DNA of 32,440 bases. Origin: an uncultured Lachnospiraceae bacterium (GTDB taxonomy: Bacteria > Bacillota > Clostridia > Lachnospirales > Lachnospiraceae). Numbering within the stretch: the stretch's first letter is position 1; each line of letters starts with the position of its first letter. The position numbers and the translations under genes were made by a program. Shown here piece by piece: positions 15,244-23,148 of the stretch. Where the stretch lies: contig CAMZDG010000034.1 of NCBI GenBank assembly GCA_947305245.1, positions 1-32,440 of the forward strand, read 5' to 3'. The notes under the pieces are model-generated. The model did no database searches. It worked only from the letters and a program-made list of their open reading frames with translations, and had not been told where the DNA came from.

Positions 15244-17784
15244 ATGAAAAGACCCTTGTTTTGGGTCTGCGTCGCCCTGTCGCTTGTCGCCGTGCTTCAC
15301 TTCTTTTGGAGCGGTGCGGCAGACCGGGAGGGCATCCGCGCGTCAGTATGGGCAAATCCTTCTGACGCCCCACCCTGGGGAGAGGAAAGGATCCTTTTTT
15401 CAGGCAGGGTGTGCGGAAAAGAATTGCGAGAGAATTCTTCTTATTTTCTTTTGACGGAGCTTTCCGTCATTCAGGATGCCGCAGCATCGCGGCAGATCAT
15501 TTCCATTTTAGGTCAGATGAATACGGACCAGATCCAGTGCTTCCCGGAAGGAGAGGCCAATTTTTCGTTCCCAAAGATCGGCAGCGAGGTCATCGTTTCT
15601 GGTGTCTTTTCCTTTTATGCGGAGGCGACGAATCCGGGAGAGTGGAATACTGCGGAGTACTATCAGGGACGGCAGATCGGAGGGAGGCTGACGGAGATTT
15701 GCGTTCTCTCCCAAAGTGAGAGGTATGATCCGCTGGGAGAGAGCCTTGCTGCCCTGCGGGAGTACTTTACGAAACGATTGGAGAAGGTGTTCCCTGCCCG
15801 GGAGGCCGGGATCTTGAAGGCCATGCTTCTCGGAGAGCGGGCGACGCTGGATCCAAAGATCCGGGAGCTTTACCAGGACGGGGGCATTCTTCACGTGCTC
15901 AGTATCTCAGGGCTTCACGTGTCACTTCTCGGCCTTGGATTTTATGAGCTGCTTCGCCGCATGGGAGTTTCAGTGAAGCCTGCCGCGATCCTGGCGGGGA
16001 TGGTGCTGGCTCTCTACGGCATCATGACGGGCATGAGCGTGTCCGCGTGCCGTGCCATCGGCATGTTCCTTCTTCGCATGCTGGGCAATATCTGCGGGCG
16101 GACCTACGACATGTTGACGGCTCTCGGGGTCATGGCCTGTCTCATGCTGTGCATAACTCCCGCGTCCGCCATGAATTCCGGCTTTTGGCTCTCCTTTGGC
16201 GCCATGATTGGCGTGGGTGGGATCCTGCCGCTCTGGGATCGCTTTGCGAAAAATCGAAAGGAACGCATTGCAATGGAGCGTCTGGAGGCAGGGCGGCTTA
16301 CCGCCGGGCGCGGCGCGGCTGAAAAATATCTTTCCAGGCTGGAAAGGATGATCTGCGCAAGCCTTCGGACGAGCGCCTCCGTGCTTCTTGTAACGCTCCC
16401 GATGTTGCTTCATTTCTATTATGAGGTTCCTGTCTATTCCACGCTCATTAATCTGATCGTCATACCCGTCATGGGCCCTGTTCTGGTCTTTGGCTTCCTT
16501 GCCATGGCCGTGCCTGGCCTTGGGTTCCTTGGGACGGTCGACGTGGCGGCGTTTCGCCTCTTTGAGGCGCTCTGCCGCGTGACGAGGCGCCTCCCCTGGG
16601 CCATCTGGAATCCGGGCTGCCCCGCAGCCTGGCAGATCGCGGTATATTATGGCGCGCTAGCAGCTGTGCTGGCATTGATCTGGCGGAGCGTGGAAGGCTT
16701 CAGAAAAGGCGGCTTTGCGACGCCGGAGAAAGGAATGGAGAGCGTGGAAGGCTTCAGAATAGATGCCTTTGCGCCGCCAGCGAAAGGAAAGGAGGGCGGG
16801 AAGGCGGAGAGACTCTGGCGCAAGGGGAAAGAAATGCTTGGAAAGTGGGGAACGATAGGACTGCTCCTTCCGATCCTGCTATTTTTGATCCCTGCGCATC
16901 GCATGACGGGCGTCGTATTCCTGGACGTGGGGCAGGGGGACTGCGTCCTCCTTCGGCTGTCCAACGGGCAGACCTGGTTATATGACTGCGGCAGCATGAG
17001 CAAGAAAACCGTAGGGGAGAGAGTCCTGATCCCTTATCTTAAGCATGAGGGGATCCGCCGGGTCGACGGGATCTTCTTGTCCCATGGGGACATTGATCAC
17101 ACAAGCGGCGTGAAGGAGCTCCTCTCCTGCGCAAAGGAAGAAGGGATCGAGGTCGGAGGGCTCTACCTTCCCGTGACGGGCGAAGCGAGCGGGGAATTCT
17201 CAGAGGTTTTGAAGCTGTGGGCTCAGATGGAAGAGAAGGGCAGCGCTTCAAAAAGAAATGACGTGCAGTACCTCCGCGCGGGAGACCTTTTGGAGGGAGA
17301 GGGGATTTCCATGTTGATCCTGCATCCCGGGCCGGGAATGGAGGGCGGGAACGAGGCGTCGCTTTGTCTGCTCGTGACCATCTCCGAAAAGACCAGAAAA
17401 CAAGGCACGCTTATGGGATCAGAAGGTGATACTTTTGAAAAAGGGAAGAACTGGACAATTCTGCTCACGGGTGACGTGGAAAAAGAAGGGGAAGAGGAGC
17501 TTTTGAGGGAATGCGAAAAGAACGGGATCCGTGAAGTAACGATCTTAAAGTGCGCACATCACGGCTCTCGAAACGGAACCTCCGATGCATTTCTTATGCA
17601 ATTAGACGCCAAGGTGACGGTGATCTCCTGCGGGAGAAAGAATTCCTACGGACATCCGCACGAGGAGACGCTGGAGCGCCTTTTGCAGGACGGAACAAAC
17701 CTGTTTCGGACGGATCAGCTGGGGGCCATTATGATACGGCGGCGAGGGAGTGACCTTCTGGAAATCCGGACGGGCGATAAATAA
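15244..17784 (+). CDS. comEC: ComEC/Rec2 DNA-uptake channel protein
   Basis: An 846-residue membrane protein that forms the channel for single-stranded DNA uptake in natural transformation. The N-terminal membrane helix (about 7-23) is followed by the soluble OB-like DUF4131 region, then the ComEC_N competence domain (about 190-480) with HVLSISGLHVSLLGLG near 218 and many membrane segments. The C-terminal metallo-beta-lactamase-like nuclease domain (about 555-846) has FLDVGQGDC, SHGDIDH (613-619) and CAHHGSRNGT. The second histidine of HxHxDH is aspartate, as is common in ComEC. GGGAGA lies 8 nt before ATG 15244. The residues joining the membrane and nuclease parts hold a duplicated 18-residue unit (see the repeat at 16687-16794). 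Several in-frame motifs are intact, so the gene appears functional. Confidence 0.95.
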   Translation: MKRPLFWVCVALSLVAVLHFFWSGAADREGIRASVWANPSDAPPWGEERILFSGRVCGKELRENSSYFLLTELSVIQDAAASRQIISILGQMNTDQIQCFPEGEANFSFPKIGSEVIVSGVFSFYAEATNPGEWNTAEYYQGRQIGGRLTEICVLSQSERYDPLGESLAALREYFTKRLEKVFPAREAGILKAMLLGERATLDPKIRELYQDGGILHVLSISGLHVSLLGLGFYELLRRMGVSVKPAAILAGMVLALYGIMTGMSVSACRAIGMFLLRMLGNICGRTYDMLTALGVMACLMLCITPASAMNSGFWLSFGAMIGVGGILPLWDRFAKNRKERIAMERLEAGRLTAGRGAAEKYLSRLERMICASLRTSASVLLVTLPMLLHFYYEVPVYSTLINLIVIPVMGPVLVFGFLAMAVPGLGFLGTVDVAAFRLFEALCRVTRRLPWAIWNPGCPAAWQIAVYYGALAAVLALIWRSVEGFRKGGFATPEKGMESVEGFRIDAFAPPAKGKEGGKAERLWRKGKEMLGKWGTIGLLLPILLFLIPAHRMTGVVFLDVGQGDCVLLRLSNGQTWLYDCGSMSKKTVGERVLIPYLKHEGIRRVDGIFLSHGDIDHTSGVKELLSCAKEEGIEVGGLYLPVTGEASGEFSEVLKLWAQMEEKGSASKRNDVQYLRAGDLLEGEGISMLILHPGPGMEGGNEASLCLLVTISEKTRKQGTLMGSEGDTFEKGKNWTILLTGDVEKEGEEELLRECEKNGIREVTILKCAHHGSRNGTSDAFLMQLDAKVTVISCGRKNSYGHPHEETLERLLQDGTNLFRTDQLGAIMIRRRGSDLLEIRTGDK
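16687..16794 (+). repeat. In-frame tandem duplication of 54 nt inside comEC
   Basis: Two adjacent 54-nt units (16687-16740 and 16741-16794) encode SVEGFRKGGFATPEKGME and SVEGFRIDAFAPPAKGKE. They share the first 17 nt exactly and diverge later, so the duplication is not very recent. It lies at residues 482-517, between the last membrane segment of the channel domain and the nuclease domain, and extends a basic cytosolic or surface linker by 18 residues. Confidence 0.85.
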
Positions 17785-17793
17785 CAGATGATA

Positions 17794-18399
17794 TTATTGA
17801 GATTTTTTCTCAGGAGCACGCGGCGCTTCCAGAAAAAGCTCCACCAAGATCAGGTAGATGCACAGATTCTCCCAGATGAAAATGGTCTCTTCAAACCACG
17901 GCCATTTCATGACGAGGAGGGCAAATATGAAAAAGAGCGCGTAGACGAAGGTCGCGATCGCAAAGATCCGCTGCCCCCTCCTCTTGGCGAAAAAGCTCGT
18001 GAGAAGAAAGGAAAACGAAGCGGAAAACATCAGGCCGTAGGAGCACTTCAGGTGAATGCTCGTCACGAACACGCTCCATTCCTTGTTGGAGGGAAAGATG
18101 GAGCAGCCCCACACGCTTAGGAACACAATATAGTACACGATCTTTTTGATCAGTGGCATTTGAAGCTTATGAACATAGGTCACGAGGAGCAGGAACATGA
18201 TCGTCGCGCAGACGAAATAAAATACGGCCGTCCATTTCCGGAATGCGATGTAGGCGGAGATCGTTCTGCTAAGGTCATAGCGGTGGAGGCCGATCGCCCA
18301 TGCCGATGAGACGATCAAAATCCATGCAAAACTATAAATAACGCATGTTATTACTGCTGGTCTATTGCCATTTGTCACATATTGATAATATTTCTTCAT
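17794..18399 (-). CDS. Multi-pass membrane protein of unknown function
   Basis: A 201-residue protein with about six hydrophobic segments, separated by short polar loops and ending in a basic tail (EAPRAPEKKSQ). The general layout, including a CSIFPSNKEW loop followed by HLKCSYGLMF, resembles small DUF998-like membrane proteins, but I cannot assign a family firmly. GGGGGAAC lies about 8 nt upstream of the ATG at 18399, behind a good promoter at 18423-18451. It converges on comEC with only 9 nt between stop codons. A weak TGAGA/TCTCA hairpin around 17798-17812 could serve as shared termination. It is divergent from the TerD-like gene. Confidence 0.75.
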   Translation of the reverse strand: MKKYYQYVTNGNRPAVITCVIYSFAWILIVSSAWAIGLHRYDLSRTISAYIAFRKWTAVFYFVCATIMFLLLVTYVHKLQMPLIKKIVYYIVFLSVWGCSIFPSNKEWSVFVTSIHLKCSYGLMFSASFSFLLTSFFAKRRGQRIFAIATFVYALFFIFALLVMKWPWFEETIFIWENLCIYLILVELFLEAPRAPEKKSQ

Positions 18400-18422
18400 C
18401 TTTTGTTCCCCCTTGCAGTTTC

Positions 18423-18451
18423 ATTATATACAGAAACGAAAGAAACGTAAA
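18423..18451 (-). promoter_or_regulatory. Predicted sigma-A promoter for the leftward membrane protein
   Basis: On the minus strand, TTTACG (18451-18446) and a perfect TATAAT (18428-18423) are separated by 17 nt. Its -35 is only 10 bp from the -35 of the rightward promoter at 18462, so the two polymerases would compete or be co-regulated. Confidence 0.65.
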
Positions 18452-18461
18452 CAGAGGCCGT

Positions 18462-18490
18462 TTGACTTTTTCGCCGCAGAAAGGTATAAT
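18462..18490 (+). promoter_or_regulatory. Strong predicted sigma-A promoter for the TerD-like gene
   Basis: TTGACT (18462-18467) and a perfect TATAAT (18485-18490) are separated by exactly 17 nt, among the closest consensus matches in the window. The predicted start near 18497 lies immediately before the structured leader. Confidence 0.75.
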
Positions 18491-18496
18491 ATGAAT

Positions 18497-18562
18497 TGGC
18501 CGGCAGCTAGTCAGGTTTACTTCACACATTGGATTAATCTGACGATATCGCCGGCTTTTTCT
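18497..18562 (+). ncRNA. Structured leader RNA ending in a terminator-like hairpin
   Basis: Directly after the promoter, GCCGGC (18499-18504) can pair with GCCGGC (18550-18555), which is followed by TTTTT. Inside it, GTCAGGTT (18510-18517) pairs with AATCTGAC (18536-18543), leaving an 18-nt loop. This forms either an attenuator in the 5' leader of the TerD-like gene or a short free RNA of about 65 nt. It matches no riboswitch or T-box that I recognise. The coding start at 18599 has a separate ribosome binding site (GAAGGAG) downstream of the hairpin, so read-through would allow translation. Structure is predicted by eye. Confidence 0.55.
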
Positions 18563-18598
18563 ATTTGTTATTTTGGAGATCAACTGAAGGAGAAAGCG

Positions 18599-20662
18599 AT
18601 GGAACGGGTCTTTCAGGAATATTTGTTCAAAAAGCACATTTTCGTCAAGGCAAGGGACCAGGAGGAAGAGCCCCACGCGTTCGAGGTCATCTTTTCCCTG
18701 GCCAGTCTCTTTGGCATCCGCATCACTGCAGGACAGGAGATGGCGCAGCAGGAGATGATCACGCTGGCGTCGGAGCTGCTAGGTCAAAATGTCCCGCTGC
18801 CCTTTTATAAGGGGTTTCCGGACAGTGTCAGGAAGCTTTCGCCGGAAGCCCTCCTCTTTGACCAGATGGTGCACTACGCCGTGACCTATGGCTTCGGAAA
18901 TTTCTCGGTGCCAGGGCATTCCATGCTGGAAGAACAGGTAGAGCGGCTGGCGTTCAAGGAAGATACGGAGGTGAAGGAATTCGTCATCCTGAGCGAGGAG
19001 GAGACGATCCCGATGCTTCAGGCTGCTTTCGAGGATCTTCTGCGCAGCACCAGGCCCTTAAATGATCAGCAGTTTTTCTTCGTGCTCCAGGCGATCTGCC
19101 AGTATGGCTTTCGCCCCAAGCACTGTGCCTCCAAGAATACGGCAATGCGCCTTGCGGTGATGCTGTTAGATCCCGGATATTCCAGGTTCCTTGTGCTTTC
19201 GGACGTTCCAAAGCTTGTGGAGGAGCTGCAATACCGCTTTTACGGGAAATGGGAGATCAACAAGCTCAACCTGAAAAATCGGGACCGCAAGTTCCTGACT
19301 GCCGTTTTGGACCGGCTTTTTGAGTCCGGGCGGGTGGACGTCGCGAACTGTTATGAGCGTAAGGCGCAGTGGTGCGGTCTTTTGCATCACCTGCATTATC
19401 ATGCGAAGAATGAGCAGGCGGAGCAGTTCTTATATGCGATGCGTAATCCAGGGAACCTTTCCGTCTCCTCCCAGTTTGAGAAGGCGATGGATCAAAAGGA
19501 CGTACGCCGCGCCGCCGAGATCCTCTTGGAATCCAAGGGAAGCGGCGCCCTGCTTCGGCACTTAAATTACCTGATCAGCCGGACCTCATCTCCGGAGGAG
19601 TTGCAGTTCTTGCTGGATCACCTGGAAACAAAAAACAATATCATACTCATGCAGCTTTTGTTAAATTACGGGAAGGCGCCGCTCCCGGGTTCAGGAAGGG
19701 CTTTCGTCTTTACCAAGCACAATATGCTTCTTGTTCACGCGGAGACGCCCGAGGAATGTGAGCGCAGGAAATCCTGGATCACGGAGGAGCAGGCTGCCGC
19801 CATCTCCAGCTTCCTTCGGGAAAATCTGGAAAAGAATCTGAAGGGAAGGGTCGGAAAGGTCTACCTGGATGAGGACATGGCGCGGATCGCCCTGCCTCTG
19901 CAGGAGACGACCTCGCAGGGAGGATATGGCGTTCTCGCCAAGGGCTCCAGGCTTCCCATGCCAAAGGCGAAGGTGCTCCGCGCCTTTACCTATTGGGAGA
20001 AGGTGAATGACATTGACCTTTCCGTCATTGGAATGGACGAGGAGGGAAATCAGATCGAGTTTTCCTGGCGCACCATGGCGAATAACCAGTCGGAAGCGAT
20101 CACCTATTCCGGAGATGAGACCAGCGGGTTCCATGGCGGCTCGGAATACTTTGACATCAATCTGGATGCCTTTCGGGAGTGGTATCCCAAGGTAAGATAT
20201 TTGGTATTTTGCGACAACGTCTTTTCCAGCGTGCCTTTTTCTGGACTGGTTTGTCGGGCGGGTTACATGCTGCGGAACCGGATGGGAAGCGGTGAGATCT
20301 ATGAGCCAAAGACGGTGCAGTCTTCTTTTACCATCAACTGTAACAGTACCTTCGCGTATCTCTTTGCGCTGGATCTCAACAAGGAGGAGTTCCTCTGGCT
20401 GAACATCGCCAGGGCAGGCGGCGCCATCGTGGCCGGGGAGACTGATCTCAGCTTTCTTTTCCCGTATTTCGAGATGACAAAGACGCTGAACATGAAGAAA
20501 TTCTTTGAAATGGCGGCGGAGGAGATCGTTTCGGATCCGGCCGAGGCGCAGGTCATTGTCTCTGACAAGGCAGCGGACTTTGAGAAGGCCCGCGCGGGCA
20601 GCGGCGATCCGGAATGGATCCGCAGCTTTGATTTTGAACGGATACTGGCATTGATGAATTAG
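18599..20662 (+). CDS. Large protein with a TerD-like C-terminal region
   Basis: A 687-residue, probably cytosolic protein with no signal peptide or membrane helix. The first 380 residues are helical and contain HHLHYH at 263-268 after CYERKAQWC, a possible metal site. Residues about 455-640 resemble the TerD stress-protein fold: RAFTYWEKVNDIDLSVIGMD (461-480), then FSWRTM, a GGSEYFDINLDAF strand and RYLVFCDNVFSS. TerD domains bind calcium and occur in tellurite- and phage-related stress systems. Large proteins with such a C-terminus exist in several phyla (the MXAN_6230/SCO0854-like group may be related), but their role is unclear. ATG 18599 is chosen because GAAGGAG lies 6 nt upstream and the promoter at 18462 rules out earlier starts. 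No other ter gene is in the window. Confidence 0.75.
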   Translation: MERVFQEYLFKKHIFVKARDQEEEPHAFEVIFSLASLFGIRITAGQEMAQQEMITLASELLGQNVPLPFYKGFPDSVRKLSPEALLFDQMVHYAVTYGFGNFSVPGHSMLEEQVERLAFKEDTEVKEFVILSEEETIPMLQAAFEDLLRSTRPLNDQQFFFVLQAICQYGFRPKHCASKNTAMRLAVMLLDPGYSRFLVLSDVPKLVEELQYRFYGKWEINKLNLKNRDRKFLTAVLDRLFESGRVDVANCYERKAQWCGLLHHLHYHAKNEQAEQFLYAMRNPGNLSVSSQFEKAMDQKDVRRAAEILLESKGSGALLRHLNYLISRTSSPEELQFLLDHLETKNNIILMQLLLNYGKAPLPGSGRAFVFTKHNMLLVHAETPEECERRKSWITEEQAAAISSFLRENLEKNLKGRVGKVYLDEDMARIALPLQETTSQGGYGVLAKGSRLPMPKAKVLRAFTYWEKVNDIDLSVIGMDEEGNQIEFSWRTMANNQSEAITYSGDETSGFHGGSEYFDINLDAFREWYPKVRYLVFCDNVFSSVPFSGLVCRAGYMLRNRMGSGEIYEPKTVQSSFTINCNSTFAYLFALDLNKEEFLWLNIARAGGAIVAGETDLSFLFPYFEMTKTLNMKKFFEMAAEEIVSDPAEAQVIVSDKAADFEKARAGSGDPEWIRSFDFERILALMN

Positions 20663-20678
20663 TTTCTTCGAGTTTTCA

Positions 20679-20708
20679 TTGTAATAATGACATGAAATTC
20701 GTTAGAAT
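20679..20708 (+). promoter_or_regulatory. Predicted promoter for the ECF sigma operon
   Basis: TTGTAA (20679-20684) and TAGAAT (20703-20708) are 18 nt apart, about 55 nt before the sigma start codon. This looks like a housekeeping promoter. I found no convincing ECF-type autoregulatory promoter in the 101-nt gap, and no terminator after the TerD-like gene, so read-through from upstream is possible. Confidence 0.45.
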
Positions 20709-20763
20709 GATTATGAAGGGGTTTGCAAAGGAAACATTGGCGGGGTAACATAAGGGGTTTAAC

Positions 20764-21330
20764 ATGGAAGATCAGGAAATCATTGAGCTTTTCTTTCAAC
20801 GGTCCGAGCAGGCGATCGTGGAACTGTCTTATCAATATGGAAGCATGATGCGCAGGGTGTCTTTCGGGATCCTGCAGGATTTCGAGGACGCCGAAGAATG
20901 CGTGAATGACGCGTATCTGGGCGTTTGGAACAACATTCCGCCGGAGAGACCCAATCCTCTGGCCGCATACCTTTGCCGCATCACGAAGAATCTTTCCCTG
21001 AACAGACTACGCTATCAGCAGGCAAAGAAGAGGAACCTTTCGATGGAGAGATCCTTAGAGGAGCTGGAGGAGATTGAGGGAAGCCTTCCGGCAGCAGGCA
21101 CGCCGGAGGAGGCATGGTCAGAAAAAGAGCTGACAAAGGCGATCGAAAAATTCTTAATGGGCCTGGATCAGAAGAGCAGGATCCTGTTTGTGAAAAGATA
21201 TTGGTTTTTGATTTCGGAGGAGGATCTCGCCGATGAGATGGACATGCGCAGGAACGCCGTGGCGGTGAAGCTCTTTCGGATCAGGAAGAAATTGAAGGAA
21301 TATCTGAGGAAGGAGGGAGTGACGATATGA
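20764..21330 (+). CDS. ECF-type RNA polymerase sigma factor
   Basis: A 188-residue sigma-70 family protein with only regions 2 and 4. Region 2 (about 10-80) includes DFEDAEECVNDAYLGVWNNIPP, the core-binding and -10 recognition helices, and LAAYLCRITKNLSLNRLR. Region 4 (about 125-182) includes FVKRYWFLISEEDLADEMDMRRNAVAVKLFRIRKKL, a helix-turn-helix for the -35. The linker between them is acidic. ATG 20764 has AAGGGG 8 nt upstream. Its stop overlaps the next start (ATGA at 21327-21330), the usual arrangement for a sigma factor and its anti-sigma partner. Its targets are unknown. The lipoprotein gene at 23149 is the nearest candidate. Confidence 0.93.
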   Translation: MEDQEIIELFFQRSEQAIVELSYQYGSMMRRVSFGILQDFEDAEECVNDAYLGVWNNIPPERPNPLAAYLCRITKNLSLNRLRYQQAKKRNLSMERSLEELEEIEGSLPAAGTPEEAWSEKELTKAIEKFLMGLDQKSRILFVKRYWFLISEEDLADEMDMRRNAVAVKLFRIRKKLKEYLRKEGVTI

Positions 21331-22901
21331 AATTATCAGATGCGATCGACGGATTAGATGACTCCTTCCTGACGGAGTCGCTCGAATATGATAAGAAGCG
21401 TAAGGAAGAAGCACGCGGCGAGCTCAAAAAGCATTGGAAGAGGTGGGCCGTATTGGCGGCAAGTCTTGTTTTCGTGCTGATGATCGCAGGCATCATGGTG
21501 TGGGGAAGGCTTCACGCGCAAGGCGGGAGTCTGCCAAGCGACGGAAAGACGGAGGAGATTGTCACGCTGATCGTTGACGCACGCACGCTGATGTCGGGGA
21601 AAAGCGGAGAGATGCCCGTGGAGATCAAGGCAGAGGCCGTAGGCAGTGAGGAGAATGCCACGGAGCCAAAATCGCGGGTGACCGTGACCTGGGTGTATCC
21701 GTACTATGGAGAGGAACTGGTCTCCAAAAAGACGGTCAAGGAGATCAATCGAAAGCTGGAAGAGGATGGATATTACTTTAACGTTCGCTTCGAGGCGATC
21801 AAGGGATCTGGCATTGGCGGCATGATCCTTGATGACAATGAAGAGTATCAAAAGAAGCTGTTTTCCGGCGACGGCGACATTGCGTTTTCGGGCTTTTGCG
21901 GCGCGGGAGAGTATGTTGTGCAGGAAGCAATCCGCGATGGGAAATATGCTCCCTTAGAGGCATATCTTGAGGATGGAACGGCATGGGACGTGTTGCCTGA
22001 GGTCCTTTGGAAGACGACCTCATATCAGGGGCATGTCTATTTCTTCCCGAATGAGGTCGCGCAGGACCGCGGTAATTCCCTGTATTTTCGAAAGAAGTCC
22101 TTTTCCAAGGCGGAGTTTGCGTCGTTTGACGGAGACCTGCTTTCCGTGGAGAAGTACTTGAAGGAGGGGAAGGTTCTGTATTATTCTTGCTCCGGTTTTT
22201 CCTTTGCGGAGACCTTCGGCTATTCCTATTATCAGGGAGTATTGCTCACAAAGGACGGGGAGCTGGTGAATCCGCTGGAGGAGGAACGCTGCATTGCGTG
22301 GCTTCAGCTTTTGAACCGTTATCAGGATCAGATCACCCAGGATAGAACCGCGAATTGGGACATTGCGTTTTCGAGGAGCTTCCCCGGCACAGGCTACGGA
22401 GAGGAGAACCAGCCGGAAGGGTCTTATGCATATACCTGGAAGGGCTATGCCGTTCCGAGGCTGAATAGCCAGACGGGAATCCTTGCGAGCTCCGGAAAGA
22501 AGCAGGAGGCTTACTTTTTCCTGGAGCTACTCCGCACGGATCGCTCTTACGCGGAGCTGCTTTTGTTCGGAAAGGACGCTGTGGACGGCAAGGAGGAGAA
22601 ACATGTGTCTTTCGCGAAGCAATTGATCCTGGGGCTGGATACCGGGCTGGTGACGGACCGCGGCAATGATTATATGATGCAGTGCTTTGCTTCCGCGCAG
22701 GAGAAAAAGGAGTATTATGCGGAGAATATTCTGCCGTCGGCGGCGCTGGAGCTACAGACGCCAGAGGCGTGTGGGGAGATGCTTGTGGTGGAGGAATATG
22801 CCGCGAAACTGATCTATACGGCGGACTTTGACGCGGTGCTGAAAAAGGGGCAGAAGAAGGCCGCGGAGGCGATGAAGTGGGTGAAGGCGAGGGTGAAATA
22901 A
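21327..22901 (+). CDS. Putative anti-sigma factor fused to an extracytoplasmic solute-binding domain
   Basis: A 524-residue protein. A short acidic-basic cytosolic segment (1-37, beginning MKLSDAIDGLDDSFLTES) resembles N-termini of membrane proteins paired with ECF sigma factors in Clostridia. A single membrane helix follows at about 40-60. The outer part (about 118-524) reads like a family 1 ABC solute-binding protein: VTVTWVYPYYGEELV, a DIAFSGFCGAGEYVV strand, VYFFPNEVA, and YAYTWKGYAVPRLN near the hinge. There is no lipobox. It overlaps the sigma gene by 4 nt with GGAGGGAG as ribosome binding site. I infer that ligand binding outside controls release of the sigma factor inside. The alternative is simply an anchored binding protein. 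Its 3' end lies inside a long inverted repeat. Confidence 0.7.
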   Translation: MKLSDAIDGLDDSFLTESLEYDKKRKEEARGELKKHWKRWAVLAASLVFVLMIAGIMVWGRLHAQGGSLPSDGKTEEIVTLIVDARTLMSGKSGEMPVEIKAEAVGSEENATEPKSRVTVTWVYPYYGEELVSKKTVKEINRKLEEDGYYFNVRFEAIKGSGIGGMILDDNEEYQKKLFSGDGDIAFSGFCGAGEYVVQEAIRDGKYAPLEAYLEDGTAWDVLPEVLWKTTSYQGHVYFFPNEVAQDRGNSLYFRKKSFSKAEFASFDGDLLSVEKYLKEGKVLYYSCSGFSFAETFGYSYYQGVLLTKDGELVNPLEEERCIAWLQLLNRYQDQITQDRTANWDIAFSRSFPGTGYGEENQPEGSYAYTWKGYAVPRLNSQTGILASSGKKQEAYFFLELLRTDRSYAELLLFGKDAVDGKEEKHVSFAKQLILGLDTGLVTDRGNDYMMQCFASAQEKKEYYAENILPSAALELQTPEACGEMLVVEEYAAKLIYTADFDAVLKKGQKKAAEAMKWVKARVK

Positions 22902-23123
22902 AGCCAAATGAGAAAAACTCGGAGGCTGTGGTTTGGACTGCCTTCTCAGGCACGTTCGCACTATGAGTGCAGCGTAGCGGTACTAAGTTGTCGCTGGCCG
23001 AATCCATTAGAGGGAAATGGATTCGACCGCATACGACAACTAAGTACCGACGCTTGGCACACATGCCTGAGGAAGGCAGTCCAAACCGCCTCCTCGAGTA
23101 ACTGGAAGTTTGGCTTTATTTCA
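22894..23123. repeat. 230-bp imperfect palindrome, MITE-like or giant hairpin
   Basis: Nearly the whole gap between the anti-sigma-like gene and the next lipoprotein gene folds back on itself. Matching arms are: 22894-22908 with 23109-23123 (TGAAATAAAGCCAAA, perfect); 22917-22952 with 23064-23099 (sharing GGTTTGGACTGCCTT and CTCAGGCA, few mismatches); 22971-22993 with 23034-23054 (CGGTACT and AGTTGTCG); and 22999-23008 with 23016-23025 (CGAATCCATT, perfect). The central loop is 7 nt. A side palindrome GCACT-ATG-AGTGC is at 22958-22970. The left end contains the stop codon of the upstream gene (22899-22901). No coding potential or clear target-site duplication was seen. Size and structure fit a miniature inverted-repeat element or a very stable RNA hairpin. 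Confidence 0.85.
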
Positions 23124-23148
23124 TCGTATGAGTTGAGGAGAGTGTGCA

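Noticed and set aside
17788..18120. A 110-codon plus-strand frame after comEC
   Set aside because: It is antisense to the 201-residue membrane protein, which has a better ribosome binding site, a good promoter and coherent membrane segments.
20720..20760. Autoregulatory ECF promoter before the sigma gene
   Set aside because: GGAAACA occurs, but no matching -10 element lies at a suitable distance; the housekeeping-type promoter at 20679-20708 is better.
22333..23064. A 243-codon Pro/Ser-rich minus-strand frame running into the palindrome
   Set aside because: It is a shadow of the anti-sigma-like gene and part of the inverted repeat; it has no recognisable domain.
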